From Chitinophagaceae bacterium (GTDB taxonomy: Bacteria; Bacteroidota; Bacteroidia; Chitinophagales; Chitinophagaceae): a stretch of DNA of 64,000 nucleotides. This document shows positions 8,298-18,500 of this stretch, piece by piece. Below the pieces are notes generated by a model. It ran no database searches and was not told the origin of the DNA. It saw nothing but the letters and a program-made list of their open reading frames with translations. The translations under genes were made by a program, and so were the position numbers. Location: positions 124,001-188,000 of the forward strand of contig JAHBTL010000006.1 in NCBI GenBank assembly GCA_019638615.1, given 5' to 3'. Positions within the stretch are counted from its first letter, which is position 1. Each line of letters starts with the position of its first letter.

Positions 8298-9863
8298 ATG
8301 AACAGAAATTATTTTAAAAAGGTATTGGCTAATATACATCAAGCGCACCTCATTCATTACCTTATCAAAAAGGTAATGTTGTTGCTTATGTGCCTTGTTT
8401 TTGGTAGTCCTGGCATTTTCTGTCAGGATAGTTTAATTACCGGCGAAACAGAGAGTCAAATAAGAGCCGGAATAGGAATGCAAACTTTTGTGAGTTCCAA
8501 TAATGCTGCTCCATTTTGGCTGCGTACCAATAAGTATGGAAGTATTCCTGTGGAAGGAGTATCAGCAAGTTTATTAGCGGCAGTAAAAAAAGATTATAAC
8601 GCAAACAAGGATTTACTAATGGATTGGGGGTTTTCATTAGAAGCCCGCGCAAACATTGGAAAAAGAAGCAACTTTCTGCTTATAGAAGGCTTTGCTAAAG
8701 CAAGAATGAGTATATTTCAACTAAAAGCAGGTAGGGCTAAAGATGTTTCGGGACTCGTAGACAGTACGCTTTCTTCGGGAGCATTTGCTCTTTCAGGCAA
8801 TGCACTTGGAATTCCAAAAATAGAGCTTTCAATTCCTACATACTGGAATATTCCCTTCACAGGCAATATATTGGCAATAAAGGGAAGTTTTTCACATGGT
8901 TGGTTTGGAAAAACAAAGCTTAACTATACAGAGCATGCTACAGAGGTATCGTCCTATTATCACCAAAAAACATTTTATGGACGTATTGGCAAGCCGGAAT
9001 GGAGATGGAAGTTGTATGCCGGGTTTAATCACCAGGTAATGTGGGGCAACGAAAAGCAGATTAATGGAAGTGAAGCGTTTCCCTTATCGGATTTTGAAAC
9101 ATACTGGTATGTAATTAGCGGCAAGGCTTACGGCACGCCTGGCATACTGGCAACTTCAAAAGTGGGTAATCATATTGGTTCAATTGATCAGGCATTTGAA
9201 TACAATTTTGATGATCTTGGGATTCATTTTTATCATCAGTTCTTTTATGAAGTGGGGGGGCTGTATTATGGTAATAATGTAAAAGATGGATTGTGGGGTA
9301 TTGCATTCAAGAACAAAAGAGTTGACAAAACAAAACTAGGGTGGAAAAAAGTTCTTTTTGAATATTGGGGATCTAAAAGCCAGGGTGGAGAGTTGGATGC
9401 TCCAATAACTCCTTCTGGCGATGAAGATTATTATAATAATTACACATATTATAATGGATGGACATATGGAGGAGAAAATATGGGAAACAATTTTTTAACG
9501 AATAAGAAATACGCCCTTCAACACCTGCCTTCACGACCTAAAGAATATATTGTTAATAACCGGGTTATTCTTTTCCACACAGGTATAGAGGGTCATGTGG
9601 GGGAATGGAATTGTACAGGAAAATTTTCATTTTCTCGTAATTTTGGAACTTATGGTTCCAGTTCCATAGGAGGTTCAATGGGTGAAGAACGCTTTCCCGG
9701 ACCTCCGCCATATTTTGAGGAAGTAAGACAGCTGTCAATTTTTTTGAATGCAAATAAAACATTTGGTAACAATTATTGTATAGGCTTTTCGTTTGCACTG
9801 GATAGTGGTAAATTGCTTCCAAATTCGGCTGGTGCGCAGATCACGCTGTCAAAAGCATGGTAG
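8298..9863 (+). CDS. Wzi-like capsule assembly outer-membrane protein
   Basis: A 521-residue protein with a signal sequence that appears preceded by about 25 extra residues. The hydrophobic core lies near residues 26-42 and cleavage is likely after FCQ. The mature start, with FVSSNNAAPFWLRTNKYG, is typical of the capsule assembly Wzi family in Bacteroidetes. Alternating short amphipathic strands and many aromatic residues indicate an outer-membrane beta-barrel, ending in a strand near TLSKAW. Wzi-type proteins help anchor or organise capsule at the cell surface, so its presence argues that the polymer stays cell-associated at least in part. Confidence 0.85.
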   Translation: MNRNYFKKVLANIHQAHLIHYLIKKVMLLLMCLVFGSPGIFCQDSLITGETESQIRAGIGMQTFVSSNNAAPFWLRTNKYGSIPVEGVSASLLAAVKKDYNANKDLLMDWGFSLEARANIGKRSNFLLIEGFAKARMSIFQLKAGRAKDVSGLVDSTLSSGAFALSGNALGIPKIELSIPTYWNIPFTGNILAIKGSFSHGWFGKTKLNYTEHATEVSSYYHQKTFYGRIGKPEWRWKLYAGFNHQVMWGNEKQINGSEAFPLSDFETYWYVISGKAYGTPGILATSKVGNHIGSIDQAFEYNFDDLGIHFYHQFFYEVGGLYYGNNVKDGLWGIAFKNKRVDKTKLGWKKVLFEYWGSKSQGGELDAPITPSGDEDYYNNYTYYNGWTYGGENMGNNFLTNKKYALQHLPSRPKEYIVNNRVILFHTGIEGHVGEWNCTGKFSFSRNFGTYGSSSIGGSMGEERFPGPPPYFEEVRQLSIFLNANKTFGNNYCIGFSFALDSGKLLPNSAGAQITLSKAW

Positions 9864-9907
9864 TCAAATAATTGACATAGAAAGCAATAAAATTTGAGGT
9901 ATTTTTT

Positions 9908-11299
9908 ATGAACCAGCATCTTTCAAACCTTGTAAAAATTGGTTTTTTACTGCTTGATCTACTTGCATTAAATACCGTGTACCTTACATGTGAATTTTTA
10001 TTGAAGCAACACATCCCTGATGAATTTGCTCTTCAGTATACTTATTTATGGATGTATTGTAATGCCATTTGGCTATTGGTGAGCTGGGGCAACAATACTT
10101 ACCGTAATGATGAAATATTTTCATTTGAAAAGTTCTCCCGCAGGTCCATTCATGCATATGTATATTTTCTTGGCTTAATAGCTTTATACCTGTTTCTTAA
10201 CAAGGAGTCCGAAATATCAAGGATATTTTTCATAAGCGTACTTGCTTCCTTTGCACTTGGAATTTTTGCTAACAGGATCATTCACCTGGGGCTCTATCAT
10301 TATTTTAGAAATAAAGCCTACATTACCCGGAAGGTGATGATCATTGGTTACAATCAAAGGGCCAAAAAACTGGTTGAGTATCTTGAGCAACAGCCTATAA
10401 CCACCGAAATACTGGGGTATTTTGAAGATGCGGAAAATGTGCATGAGCTCACCAATTATCCAATCATCTCTGACAAAAAAAATATTATCAACATTTCAGT
10501 TGAAAACCAGGTTACTGAAATTTATTCTACTATTTCTCCGGAAGAGGATAAATCATTATACACTATAATGAATCATGCAGACCAGGCCTGTATCCGTTTC
10601 AGGATACTGCCCAACCTGGATCATTTTATCCGTAGGCCTGTTCATATAGAATATATAGAAGACATGCCTGTGTTGTCGTTGCGCAATGAACCGCTGGATG
10701 ATGTGGGTAACAGGATTAAAAAAAGAGCTTTTGACCTCGTTGTTAGTTCGCTTGTCATCATTTTTATCCTCTCCTGGCTGGTACCTCTTATTGCGTTGTT
10801 AATTAAGCTTGAGTCGAAAGGTCCGGTATTTTTTATACAAAAAAGAAACGGTAAAGATGGAAAACCGTTCAACTGCCTGAAGTTTAGGAGTATGAAGGTA
10901 AATGCTGACTCCAACCAGAAACAGGCCACCAAAAATGACAGCAGGATTACCAGGCTTGGAGCATTCATGCGCAAAACGAGCATAGATGAATTACCCCAGT
11001 TCTTTAACGTATTAATGAGTGATATGAGTGTGGTTGGTCCCCGCCCACATATGCTTAAACATACCGAAGATTATTCCCGGCTCATCAACCAGTTCATGAT
11101 CCGGCATTTTCTGAAACCTGGCATTACAGGCTGGGCGCAGGTAAATGGCTACAGGGGCGAAACAAAAACAACCCAGGATATGGCTGACAGGGTAAAATAC
11201 GATATATGGTACCTGGAAAACTGGAGTATGCTCCTTGATGCGCGTATTGTGTTTATGACCGCTTTCAATGTAATTAAGGGCGAAAAGAATGCATATTAA
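9908..11299 (+). CDS. Undecaprenyl-phosphate sugar phosphotransferase (initiating enzyme, WcaJ/WbaP type)
   Basis: A 463-residue polyprenyl glycosylphosphotransferase. Four N-terminal membrane segments are followed by a Rossmann-like CoA-binding domain (VMIIGYNQRAKKLVEYL near residue 140). A further membrane helix near 280 leads into the bacterial sugar transferase domain. The catalytic domain shows KFRSM, TRLGAFMRKTSIDELPQF, MSVVGPRPH and the GITGWAQVNGYRGET signature. It loads the first sugar-1-phosphate, commonly glucose, onto undecaprenyl phosphate. It thereby starts repeat-unit synthesis for this locus. Confidence 0.95.
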   Translation: MNQHLSNLVKIGFLLLDLLALNTVYLTCEFLLKQHIPDEFALQYTYLWMYCNAIWLLVSWGNNTYRNDEIFSFEKFSRRSIHAYVYFLGLIALYLFLNKESEISRIFFISVLASFALGIFANRIIHLGLYHYFRNKAYITRKVMIIGYNQRAKKLVEYLEQQPITTEILGYFEDAENVHELTNYPIISDKKNIINISVENQVTEIYSTISPEEDKSLYTIMNHADQACIRFRILPNLDHFIRRPVHIEYIEDMPVLSLRNEPLDDVGNRIKKRAFDLVVSSLVIIFILSWLVPLIALLIKLESKGPVFFIQKRNGKDGKPFNCLKFRSMKVNADSNQKQATKNDSRITRLGAFMRKTSIDELPQFFNVLMSDMSVVGPRPHMLKHTEDYSRLINQFMIRHFLKPGITGWAQVNGYRGETKTTQDMADRVKYDIWYLENWSMLLDARIVFMTAFNVIKGEKNAY

Positions 11300-11339
11300 A
11301 GCTGACGGCTGCTTACAAAATAATTTAAAAATAGACAGG

Positions 11340-12209
11340 ATGCGGATAGCCTATTTAATAGTTGCACATGATAATTTTTTACATCTGGAACGCCTTATTG
11401 AAGAGCTTACAGACGAAAATGTGGATTTTTTTTTGCATGTAGATAAGAAAGCGGAATTACCTGCAACCTTCCCGAAATATAAGAATGTAAGTATAATTAA
11501 TAAGCGCGTAAAGATATATTGGGGTGGATTTTCGTTGGTTATGGCAACAATTAATTTGTTAGAAGCTTCTATTAGCGGCAACTATGATTACTATATTTTT
11601 TTAAGCGGAGTACATTTTCCTATTAGGTCCAAGCAAAAAATCTATGATCATCTGTCTAAAGGGGGAGAGTTTTTAGATATTATAAAAGGATTTTCTAAGC
11701 ATAAGCCTGAAACAAGGGTAGCAAGATATTATTTTGAAGGATTTAATCGGAAAAACAGGCGCAGTATAAAAACCTTATTTTTTCTGGTATATGAACTAGT
11801 GTTGTCTAAATTAGTGAAGCGAAAATATCCTGTTGCTCAGTTTTATAATGGAGCTACCTGGTTTGCTGTAACACATGCATGTAATGAGTTTATTTTGAAT
11901 TACATTAAACAAAATAATAATATTTTAAAATTTTATTCCAATACATTTTGTGCTGATGAAGGCTTTTTCCACACAATTATTGGTAACTCAGATTTTTATA
12001 AGAATGTAAAACCTAATTTGACTTATACTGATTGGAGTGCCCATGCGGCGAGTCCTGCCAATATCGTAGATAAACATGTAGAGATGTTTAAAAATCAGGA
12101 AGAGTTTGAAAGTGTATATGGAAAGTTCAAACCTTTATTTGCCCGAAAATTCACGGATAACTCTTTTCAGGTAGTGCAGAAAATTCAAAAAGAGCTTCTC
12201 AGGTTATGA
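11340..12209 (+). CDS. GT14-like beta-1,6-N-acetylglucosaminyltransferase family protein
   Basis: The protein starts MRIAYLIVAHDNFLHLERL, the standard opening of the core-2/I-branching GT14 family in bacteria. It continues with DFFLHVDKKAELP, INLLEASI and YYIFLSGVHFPIRS, all family landmarks, and CADEGFFHTII near the end. An earlier in-frame ATG at 11289 would overlap the upstream gene by 11 bases and add a 17-residue extension with no family match, so ATG 11340 is preferred. It probably adds a branching sugar to the exopolysaccharide. It is the last gene of the locus before the sigma factor. Confidence 0.85.
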   Translation: MRIAYLIVAHDNFLHLERLIEELTDENVDFFLHVDKKAELPATFPKYKNVSIINKRVKIYWGGFSLVMATINLLEASISGNYDYYIFLSGVHFPIRSKQKIYDHLSKGGEFLDIIKGFSKHKPETRVARYYFEGFNRKNRRSIKTLFFLVYELVLSKLVKRKYPVAQFYNGATWFAVTHACNEFILNYIKQNNNILKFYSNTFCADEGFFHTIIGNSDFYKNVKPNLTYTDWSAHAASPANIVDKHVEMFKNQEEFESVYGKFKPLFARKFTDNSFQVVQKIQKELLRL

Positions 12210-12288
12210 GAGGGCACCTGCTTAAGCTTGTAACATGGGCTTAAATCGGCTACAGATATTAACATTTGAGGTTAGAGAGCTAAAAAAC

Positions 12289-12320
12289 TTGTATTTCAAT
12301 TTATTTTTTTGTTATTTTTA
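12289..12320 (+). promoter_or_regulatory. Possible Bacteroidetes-type promoter before the sigma factor gene
   Basis: TTG at 12289-12291 is followed after 21 bases by TATTTTTA at 12313-12320. This resembles the TTG-N17-23-TAnnTTTG promoter of Bacteroidetes, with A in place of the last G. The sigma factor ATG follows about 30 bases later. The match is imperfect in AT-rich DNA, so confidence is low. Confidence 0.33.
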
Positions 12321-12350
12321 GAACCAAAATTAATTGATTAATGATAAAAA

Positions 12351-12914
12351 ATGCGCTTCATGACAGCAAGGAGTACCGATCATCAGCTGCAGTTGCATTT
12401 TGCCAATATCTTTAAATGCCACGAGTATAAATTATATACTTTGGTTTTACGGCTTACCAAATCTGACCAGCTTGCTAAAGATATTGTTCAGGATGTATTT
12501 TTAAAATTATGGCAACGGCGTAGCAATGTCGCAGTAATAAACAATCCCGAGGCTTTGTTATATAAGCTTGCAGAAAGCCGGGTTGTCGAATTTTTGTCGC
12601 GGGCCGCTTCTGATAAACGCGTAAGAGATGCAGTATGGGTTAATATGCAATACAATGTATTTGAAGCCGAAGGATATGCGTGTTGTAAAGAAAAGGAATA
12701 CAACCAGCTAATTGAAAACGCTATTGATCAATTACCTCCGCAGCGCCAGAGGATTTATCAGTTACAAAATGAAAACGGATTTCATTATACCCATCTGAAT
12801 CGCAAAATAGATATAGCTGATTTTAAATTAAAAAAACGGGTGTTGGAAGGAAAACATTTTGTAAAAAGCAAGTTTTCAAATTTCATTAAACATTTGGGTA
12901 ATTTTTTTAATTGA
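12351..12914 (+). CDS. ECF RNA polymerase sigma factor, PUL-associated
   Basis: A 187-residue sigma-70 family protein of ECF size. Region 2 is recognisable (LAKDIVQDVFLKLWQRR near residues 42-58), as is the start of region 4 (QLPPQRQRIYQL near 125-137). The expected helix-turn-helix that follows is strongly diverged (GFHYTHLNRKIDIADFKLKK) though similar in length to normal members. Followed by FecR, FecR, SusC and SusD, it should direct transcription of the polysaccharide utilisation locus when released by its anti-sigma partner. Start is ATG 12351; ATG 12360 is an alternative. Confidence 0.87.
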   Translation: MRFMTARSTDHQLQLHFANIFKCHEYKLYTLVLRLTKSDQLAKDIVQDVFLKLWQRRSNVAVINNPEALLYKLAESRVVEFLSRAASDKRVRDAVWVNMQYNVFEAEGYACCKEKEYNQLIENAIDQLPPQRQRIYQLQNENGFHYTHLNRKIDIADFKLKKRVLEGKHFVKSKFSNFIKHLGNFFN

Positions 12915-12972
12915 CCTTTTATTATTTTAAAATATCGGTTGCTTCTTTTTGAGGTAGGGAGATAGTTTGTGT

Positions 12973-14022
12973 ATGAACGATAGAATTCAATATTTGCTTA
13001 GCCAGTACGAAAGTAACAATTGCTCCAGGGAGGAAATGGAGGAATTGTTTTACTACCTCCGCCATTCCAGAAGCAATGACGGCCTTTTAAAAAGAATAGT
13101 GTACCATGTGTACGAAGGCATTCGGAAAAACCATCCTTCGTTTACATACGTGGACAGAGACGGAAAGCTCGTTTCTACGGAGCCCGATCAGCTACAGGCT
13201 GTACTTGGTCAGCCGCCCGGATTTGATAAGAAGGTACTAAGAAAATATACAAGAATAGTAGTGTTTTCCGGCATCCTCATTTTTACTATCATTACAGGCA
13301 TTGGCATAAAACGCTTGTCAAATATCAGCCCGGGCGAAGAAACTGCCATGAGCGTTCTCACTAAAAAATTCAGTGAAAGATCCGAGCAAAAATACCTGCT
13401 TTTGGCAGATAGCTCTCAGGTTTGGTTAAATGCTTCCAGTGTCCTCGAGTTTCCTGATCATTTTTCCGGGAATGTCAGGGAGGTAATCCTTAAGGGCGAG
13501 GCCTATTTTAGGATCAAACAGGTGCCTGGCAAGCCGTTTATTATATATACTGCGCATTCAGGAAAAATTACGGCTCAAACTTCAGGTGCGGCATCGTGCA
13601 ATGTTAAAGCCTATAAGGACGAAAATGAAGTAGTGGTAGCTGTAAGCCAGGGAGTGGTTTCCGTAGAAAGGTCCGACAAACAGATGGCGGAACTGTCATC
13701 GGGGCGCGAAGTTAAAATTGGTAAAATTGACCGGAGCGTGCTGGAAAAAAATATTGAAATAGGGAAAATAGCTGCGTGGCAATGGGGTGAGCTGATTTAT
13801 GATGAAGCAATGCTGACGGATGTGATTGCCGACCTGGAACGGGTATATAATACCAAAATCACTATTTCCGCGACAGAAAAGGAGCGAAAAAAAATATCTG
13901 TCACCTTTAGACGTGAAATAGGTATTGAAGAAGCGCTAACCCGGATCTGTGGGCTGACCCATACACAACTTAATATCTCCGGAAATGAATTTTTTATAGA
14001 ACCTTTATCCGATAGTAAGTAG
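12973..14022 (+). CDS. FecR family anti-sigma factor, first copy
   Basis: A short cytoplasmic N-terminal region (about 90 residues) is followed by one membrane helix near residues 93-115 (VVFSGILIFTIITGIGI). A periplasmic FecR domain comes next (LADSSQVWLNASSVLEF, EVILKGEAYFRI), then a C-terminal DUF4974-like domain that resembles the STN fold. ATG 12973 is chosen over the TTG at 12967. FecR proteins receive a signal from the STN domain of the transporter across the periplasm and control the ECF sigma factor encoded directly upstream. The usual VLGTxFNV segment is diverged here (QTSGAASCNVKAY), unlike the second copy. Confidence 0.9.
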   Translation: MNDRIQYLLSQYESNNCSREEMEELFYYLRHSRSNDGLLKRIVYHVYEGIRKNHPSFTYVDRDGKLVSTEPDQLQAVLGQPPGFDKKVLRKYTRIVVFSGILIFTIITGIGIKRLSNISPGEETAMSVLTKKFSERSEQKYLLLADSSQVWLNASSVLEFPDHFSGNVREVILKGEAYFRIKQVPGKPFIIYTAHSGKITAQTSGAASCNVKAYKDENEVVVAVSQGVVSVERSDKQMAELSSGREVKIGKIDRSVLEKNIEIGKIAAWQWGELIYDEAMLTDVIADLERVYNTKITISATEKERKKISVTFRREIGIEEALTRICGLTHTQLNISGNEFFIEPLSDSK

Positions 14023-14076
14023 TAATATGTAAATTATACTTTGTTATTAATCATTTTTTTGTAATTAAATATTGAG

Positions 14077-14106
14077 AAGGATCCTGCAACGGCGGGATCC
14101 TTTTTC
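14077..14106 (+). terminator. Rho-independent terminator after first fecR
   Basis: AAGGATCCTGC and GCGGGATCCTT form an 11-bp hairpin with one G-U pair and a 4-base loop, followed by a run of T. It would end most transcripts from the sigma-fecR pair before the second fecR. Confidence 0.75.
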
Positions 14107-14111
14107 ATTTG

Positions 14112-14123
14112 TACGGGTAAAAC
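14112..14123 (+). promoter_or_regulatory. Shared 12-bp element upstream of second fecR
   Basis: TACGGGTAAAAC occurs here and again at 15451-15462 in front of susC; I saw it nowhere else in the window's gene-free stretches. It lies just after the terminator and about 100 bases before the second fecR. It may be part of a promoter read by the local ECF sigma factor, but function is inferred only from the repetition. Confidence 0.4.
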
Positions 14124-14224
14124 AAATTTTTTATAAAGCTTGGGGGTATCTGTATCTCAGCATTGTCTTGAAGTATTAGGAAGTTTCACATTATTATAAC
14201 TAACTGAATCAACGAGCTTGCTTT

Positions 14225-15352
14225 ATGACTGTGGATAGAATCTGGTATATACTGGGGAAAAAACTTTCCGGGGAAGCTTCTGAAGAAGAATTAAATGAGC
14301 TGGCCCGGTTACTTCGTATCCACCCCGAATTACATTATCCCATACAAAATTTAACAGATTTGTGGAAGCTGGGGAAGCCAGTCGACGATCAGGAGGCCCG
14401 GCAGGCTCTGCAAAATCATTTATTGAAGCTGGGGATAACCGGCAATGAGTTGCCTGCCCGGTTTGAACAAGAAGCGCACTTGCCTTATAAAGCAGCCTCT
14501 AAAATAAAACCCTGGTTTTTTGCCGGCATGGCCGCAGCAATTGCAGTAACCCTGGTGTCTTACTTTTTATACCCTGTCCTTTCTCCCGGTTTTGAAGATC
14601 CAAAGCAACACATATTACCGGTTGCCCAAACAAATAGTGTGTCGGGGGGAGACCGAAATACCATCTCTACCAAAACAGGTTCTCAGTCAAAAATTGTTTT
14701 GCCCGATGGATCTGCCGTTTGGCTGAATGCGGGGAGTACGATTGAATACGATAAAGGGTTTGATAAAAATATCCGGGAAGTATCGTTGAACGGGGAAGCC
14801 TATTTTGATGTAGTAAAAGACTCCGGCCGCCCTTTTGTTATTCATACTCATAAAATAAATATTAAAGTATTAGGAACCGCATTGAATGTAAAATCTTACA
14901 CAAATGATTCGTATTCCGAAACCAGCCTGATCCGCGGCTCTATAGAAGTGACCATGAAGGATCATCCGGAAGAGAAGATCATTATGAAGCCATCGGAAAA
15001 GCTGACTGTAATGAACGATGCCGTGAGCTTTGTACAGGAAACAAGGCCTGCTGAAAAAGATCCGGCTGTAATGGTTGATAAAATTAACTGGCTGCCTGCC
15101 GACGGAACGATCATAGAGACCTCCTGGGTGGAGAACAGGTTTGTTTTCCGGGATAAGAAATTTGTTGACCTGTCTCATGAAATGGAGCGGAAATACGGAT
15201 TCAGCTTCCGGTTTGAAAACAATGAGCTAAAGCAGCTGATGTTTAGCGGCAACTTTAAAAATGAAACGGTGGAACAGGTGATGCAGGCGCTGCAATTGGC
15301 CAATTACTTTTCCTATTCTATTGAAAACGATGTAATTACTATAACTCCATAA
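14225..15352 (+). CDS. FecR family anti-sigma factor, second copy without its own sigma gene
   Basis: A 375-residue FecR protein: cytoplasmic N-terminal part with a LSGEASEEELNELARLL helix, one membrane helix near residues 97-120, and a FecR domain (IVLPDGSAVWLNAGSTIEY, VSLNGEAYFDV, IKVLGTALNVKSY). A C-terminal DUF4974 domain follows (FVDLSHEMERKYGFSFRF). It is a more canonical FecR than the copy encoded at 12973-14022. No sigma factor gene accompanies it; it is separated from the first fecR by a terminator and lies ahead of susC. It may be the true partner of the SusC protein here, with the first copy acting as a modifier, or the reverse. Confidence 0.92.
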   Translation: MTVDRIWYILGKKLSGEASEEELNELARLLRIHPELHYPIQNLTDLWKLGKPVDDQEARQALQNHLLKLGITGNELPARFEQEAHLPYKAASKIKPWFFAGMAAAIAVTLVSYFLYPVLSPGFEDPKQHILPVAQTNSVSGGDRNTISTKTGSQSKIVLPDGSAVWLNAGSTIEYDKGFDKNIREVSLNGEAYFDVVKDSGRPFVIHTHKINIKVLGTALNVKSYTNDSYSETSLIRGSIEVTMKDHPEEKIIMKPSEKLTVMNDAVSFVQETRPAEKDPAVMVDKINWLPADGTIIETSWVENRFVFRDKKFVDLSHEMERKYGFSFRFENNELKQLMFSGNFKNETVEQVMQALQLANYFSYSIENDVITITP

Positions 15353-15405
15353 CCAAACTATTTGCCTGATGTATAAGCTAAACACGTCATAAGAGAACAA
15401 TAAAA

Positions 15406-15429
15406 CGGGAAATGCGCCAACATTTCCCG
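15406..15429 (+). promoter_or_regulatory. Stem-loop in the region upstream of susC
   Basis: CGGGAAATG and CATTTCCCG form a perfect 9-bp stem around a 6-base loop. No T-run follows, so it is a poor terminator. It sits between the second fecR and susC, 21 bases before the second TACGGGTAAAAC element. It could stabilise the transcript end or bind a regulator. Confidence 0.4.
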
Positions 15430-15450
15430 CAAAGGTCAGTCAACTTGTCT

Positions 15451-15462
15451 TACGGGTAAAAC
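15451..15462 (+). promoter_or_regulatory. Shared 12-bp element upstream of susC
   Basis: Second copy of TACGGGTAAAAC, about 40 bases before the chosen susC start. See the copy at 14112-14123; both precede genes expected to respond to the same ECF sigma factor. Confidence 0.4.
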
Positions 15463-15503
15463 GAAAGATGCAAGTTTATTTTTTTAACCTTAATGATAAA
15501 AAT

Positions 15504-18500
15504 ATGAAAAATAATTGGCTCCAGCGCAGGAGCAAATTACCGGCTGCTTATAAAAAAGTTTTTACCGTTATGAAGCTTACGGTTTTATTATTACTGCTGA
15601 ATGTTTGCCAGGTAACAGCAAAAGTAAAAGCCCAGGAAAAAATCACATTGAACCTGGATAAAATAGCCATTGAAAAGCTATTGAACGTTATTGAAGAGCA
15701 GGGTTATTATCGTTTTGTATACAACAGTAATCTCAAAGATCTTCGCCAAAAAATATCGATTGATGTGCGCGATGCTGAAATTACGGATGTTTTACAAAGT
15801 GTGCTCTCCAAAACCGGCTTACTGTATAATATACTGAGCGATCATCTCATTGTGATCCGCGAAAACAACCTGCGCCGGGATATTGTAGTGAAAGGAACTG
15901 TAATGGATCTTAATGCAACCCCGCTTGCAGGCGTTTCAGTTACCGTTAAAGGAACCAGCCAGGGAGTTACTACAGATGCAGATGGAAAGTATTCTATTTC
16001 TGTTCCGGAAAATGGCACACTGGTGTTTTCTTTTGTAGGATTTCAGACCTACGAGGAGCGCGTAAACAATCAAACAGAAATCAATGTAACGCTTTCACCC
16101 TCTGCCACCCAGCAGTTAAGTGAAGTGGTGGTAATCGGTTATGGTACCGCAAAAAAGGGAGACTTAACGAGTGCGATCAGTACAATTAAGCCGGAAGAAT
16201 TGAAGAAAACCCCGAGCGGAGCATTGCTTAATGCCGTGCAGGGCAATGTAACCGGAGTACAAATCAGCAGCCTGGGCGGCCCGGGTGATGCACCCGAAAT
16301 TAATATTCGCGGGATCAAATCCTTATACGGTGGAAGTGTTTTATATGTAGTGGATGGGGTATTCGTTGACAATATCGATTTCTTAACGCCCAATGATATC
16401 CAGGATTTCCAGGTATTAAAAGACGCTTCGTCCGCTGCTATCTATGGGTATAAGGCTTCTAACGGAGTAATAGTAATTACCACCAAAGGCGGCAAATATA
16501 ACAGGGATGCTACCGTTACTTATTCCGGTTATTATGGCATACAAAGAGCCACTAATGTAGTAAAAATGGCCAATGCGGAACAATTTGTAAACTTTGCAAA
16601 TGAATCAGGTTCCAGCGTTGAAATGGCAAGCGTACAGGCGGCTATTGCCAGGTATGGAAGGAGCCGGGTTAACCCCAACTTACCCGATGCAAATACCGAT
16701 TGGTACAGGGAAGCATTGCGCCTGGCCCCTATCATGAACCATGATATTTCAGTTGACGGGGGGTCTGAAAAAATATCCTATTCTGTAGGGGCCAGTTATT
16801 TCACCCAGGATGGGATATTAGATATAAAAAGCAGTAGTTATCAACGATACAATTTAAGGGCAAAAGTAGAAGCAAAAGCCAAAGATTGGTTAACTGTCGG
16901 TGCCGGTTTGGTTTACAGTAAGAGTGAGCAATACGGCTACGACAAGATTAACCCATGGTCAGAGATCTATTATGCTGTGCCCATCCTACCCGTGCTGGAT
17001 GCCCATTATGCCGGTCAAACGGTATATTCCCAGCCTTATTCTTCAGCAAAAGATGTAGGGTACAGGGATCACCAGAACCCATTCCCCAACATAAATAATA
17101 TAGACAATCAGGGAGAAAGAAGAAGGATCACGGCCAATGTGTTTGGCGATTTTCATATTCTTCCAAAGACGTTGAACTTCAGAACGAGCCTTTCTTATAA
17201 TAACAAAAATGATAATAACAGGCTGATGAATTTGCCTTATTATATAGCCGATGCTTATCAAAGAAGTTTAGTACAATCGTCTATCACAAGGTCTAATGTA
17301 CTGGAGGAGAATTACACTTTTGATAATACGTTAACATATACCAAAGTATTTGGCGACCACGATGTTACTGCTATGGGGGGATTTTCCTTCAGGGATGAAA
17401 GGTTCAGCTTTAATTCAATGACAGGGAACTTTTATGAAGGAAGCCCCTTTTCCAGGGACTTAAAACAAAGCTGGTATATTAATAATACCTCTGCAGATTC
17501 AAGGGTGGCAAGTGATGCTGATGCAGACCATACGCCAAGCAGGGTATACAGCCGCTCCTATTTCGGGCGCCTGCAATACAAGTACAGGGATAAATACATT
17601 GCGTACGCTACGCTCAGGAACGAGGCCGCCAACAAGTACAACCAGGAAAGAAGTATTACGCTGCCTTCTGTTGGGCTGGCCTGGGTCGTTTCCAGCGAAG
17701 GTTTCATGAAAAACCTGTCTTTTGTTAATTATTTGAAACTCAGGGCAGGCTGGGGCCGTTTGGCCAATGGTAATGTACCAACAGCAAGGGCACAAAGCGC
17801 CATTTCAGGATGGAGCGTATTCAATGATACAAAAGTAGACGGCTTTGCTTTTTCAACTTACCAGGACAATTTAAGCTGGGAATTTAACGAAGAGCTGAAC
17901 GTGGGGGCAGATCTGGAGTTGTTAGACAGAAGGTTAAGCATTACTGCAGATTATTTTGTAAAAAATACCAAGAACCTCGCTATTCCTGTATTGCCGCAGG
18001 TAGGTAACGAAACGAGTTATCAGAATGTGGGATCTATGCGTAATAAGGGCATAGAAATTTCGGCTACCTGGAGAGGAAAGATTGCTCAGGATTTCGGGTA
18101 TACAGTAAGTGCTAATTTTAGTACCATTCGCAATGAAGTTACCGACCTGTTCGGGCAGGCTTTTATAACCAGGGGACCGCTGGCCGAATTCCCGCAACGA
18201 TTGACAGTAGGGCAGCCCTTTGAAGTATTTTATGGATACGAGATCACAGGCGTTTATCAAACCCAGGCTGAAGTAGATGCAGACCCGGCAGCCGCGGCGG
18301 CAAATGCAGCCGGTGCAGGAACGGTAAAACCGGGGTATTTTAAATTCAGGGATGTAAGCGGACCTGACGGCAAGCCTGATGATGTAATAGATGCCAACGA
18401 CAGGGTATATTTAGGCTCCCCGGCTCCTACTTATTACTACGGTGGTAACATCGGGTTAAACTATAAAAACTTTGATTTATCGGTACGTATTTACGGGCAG

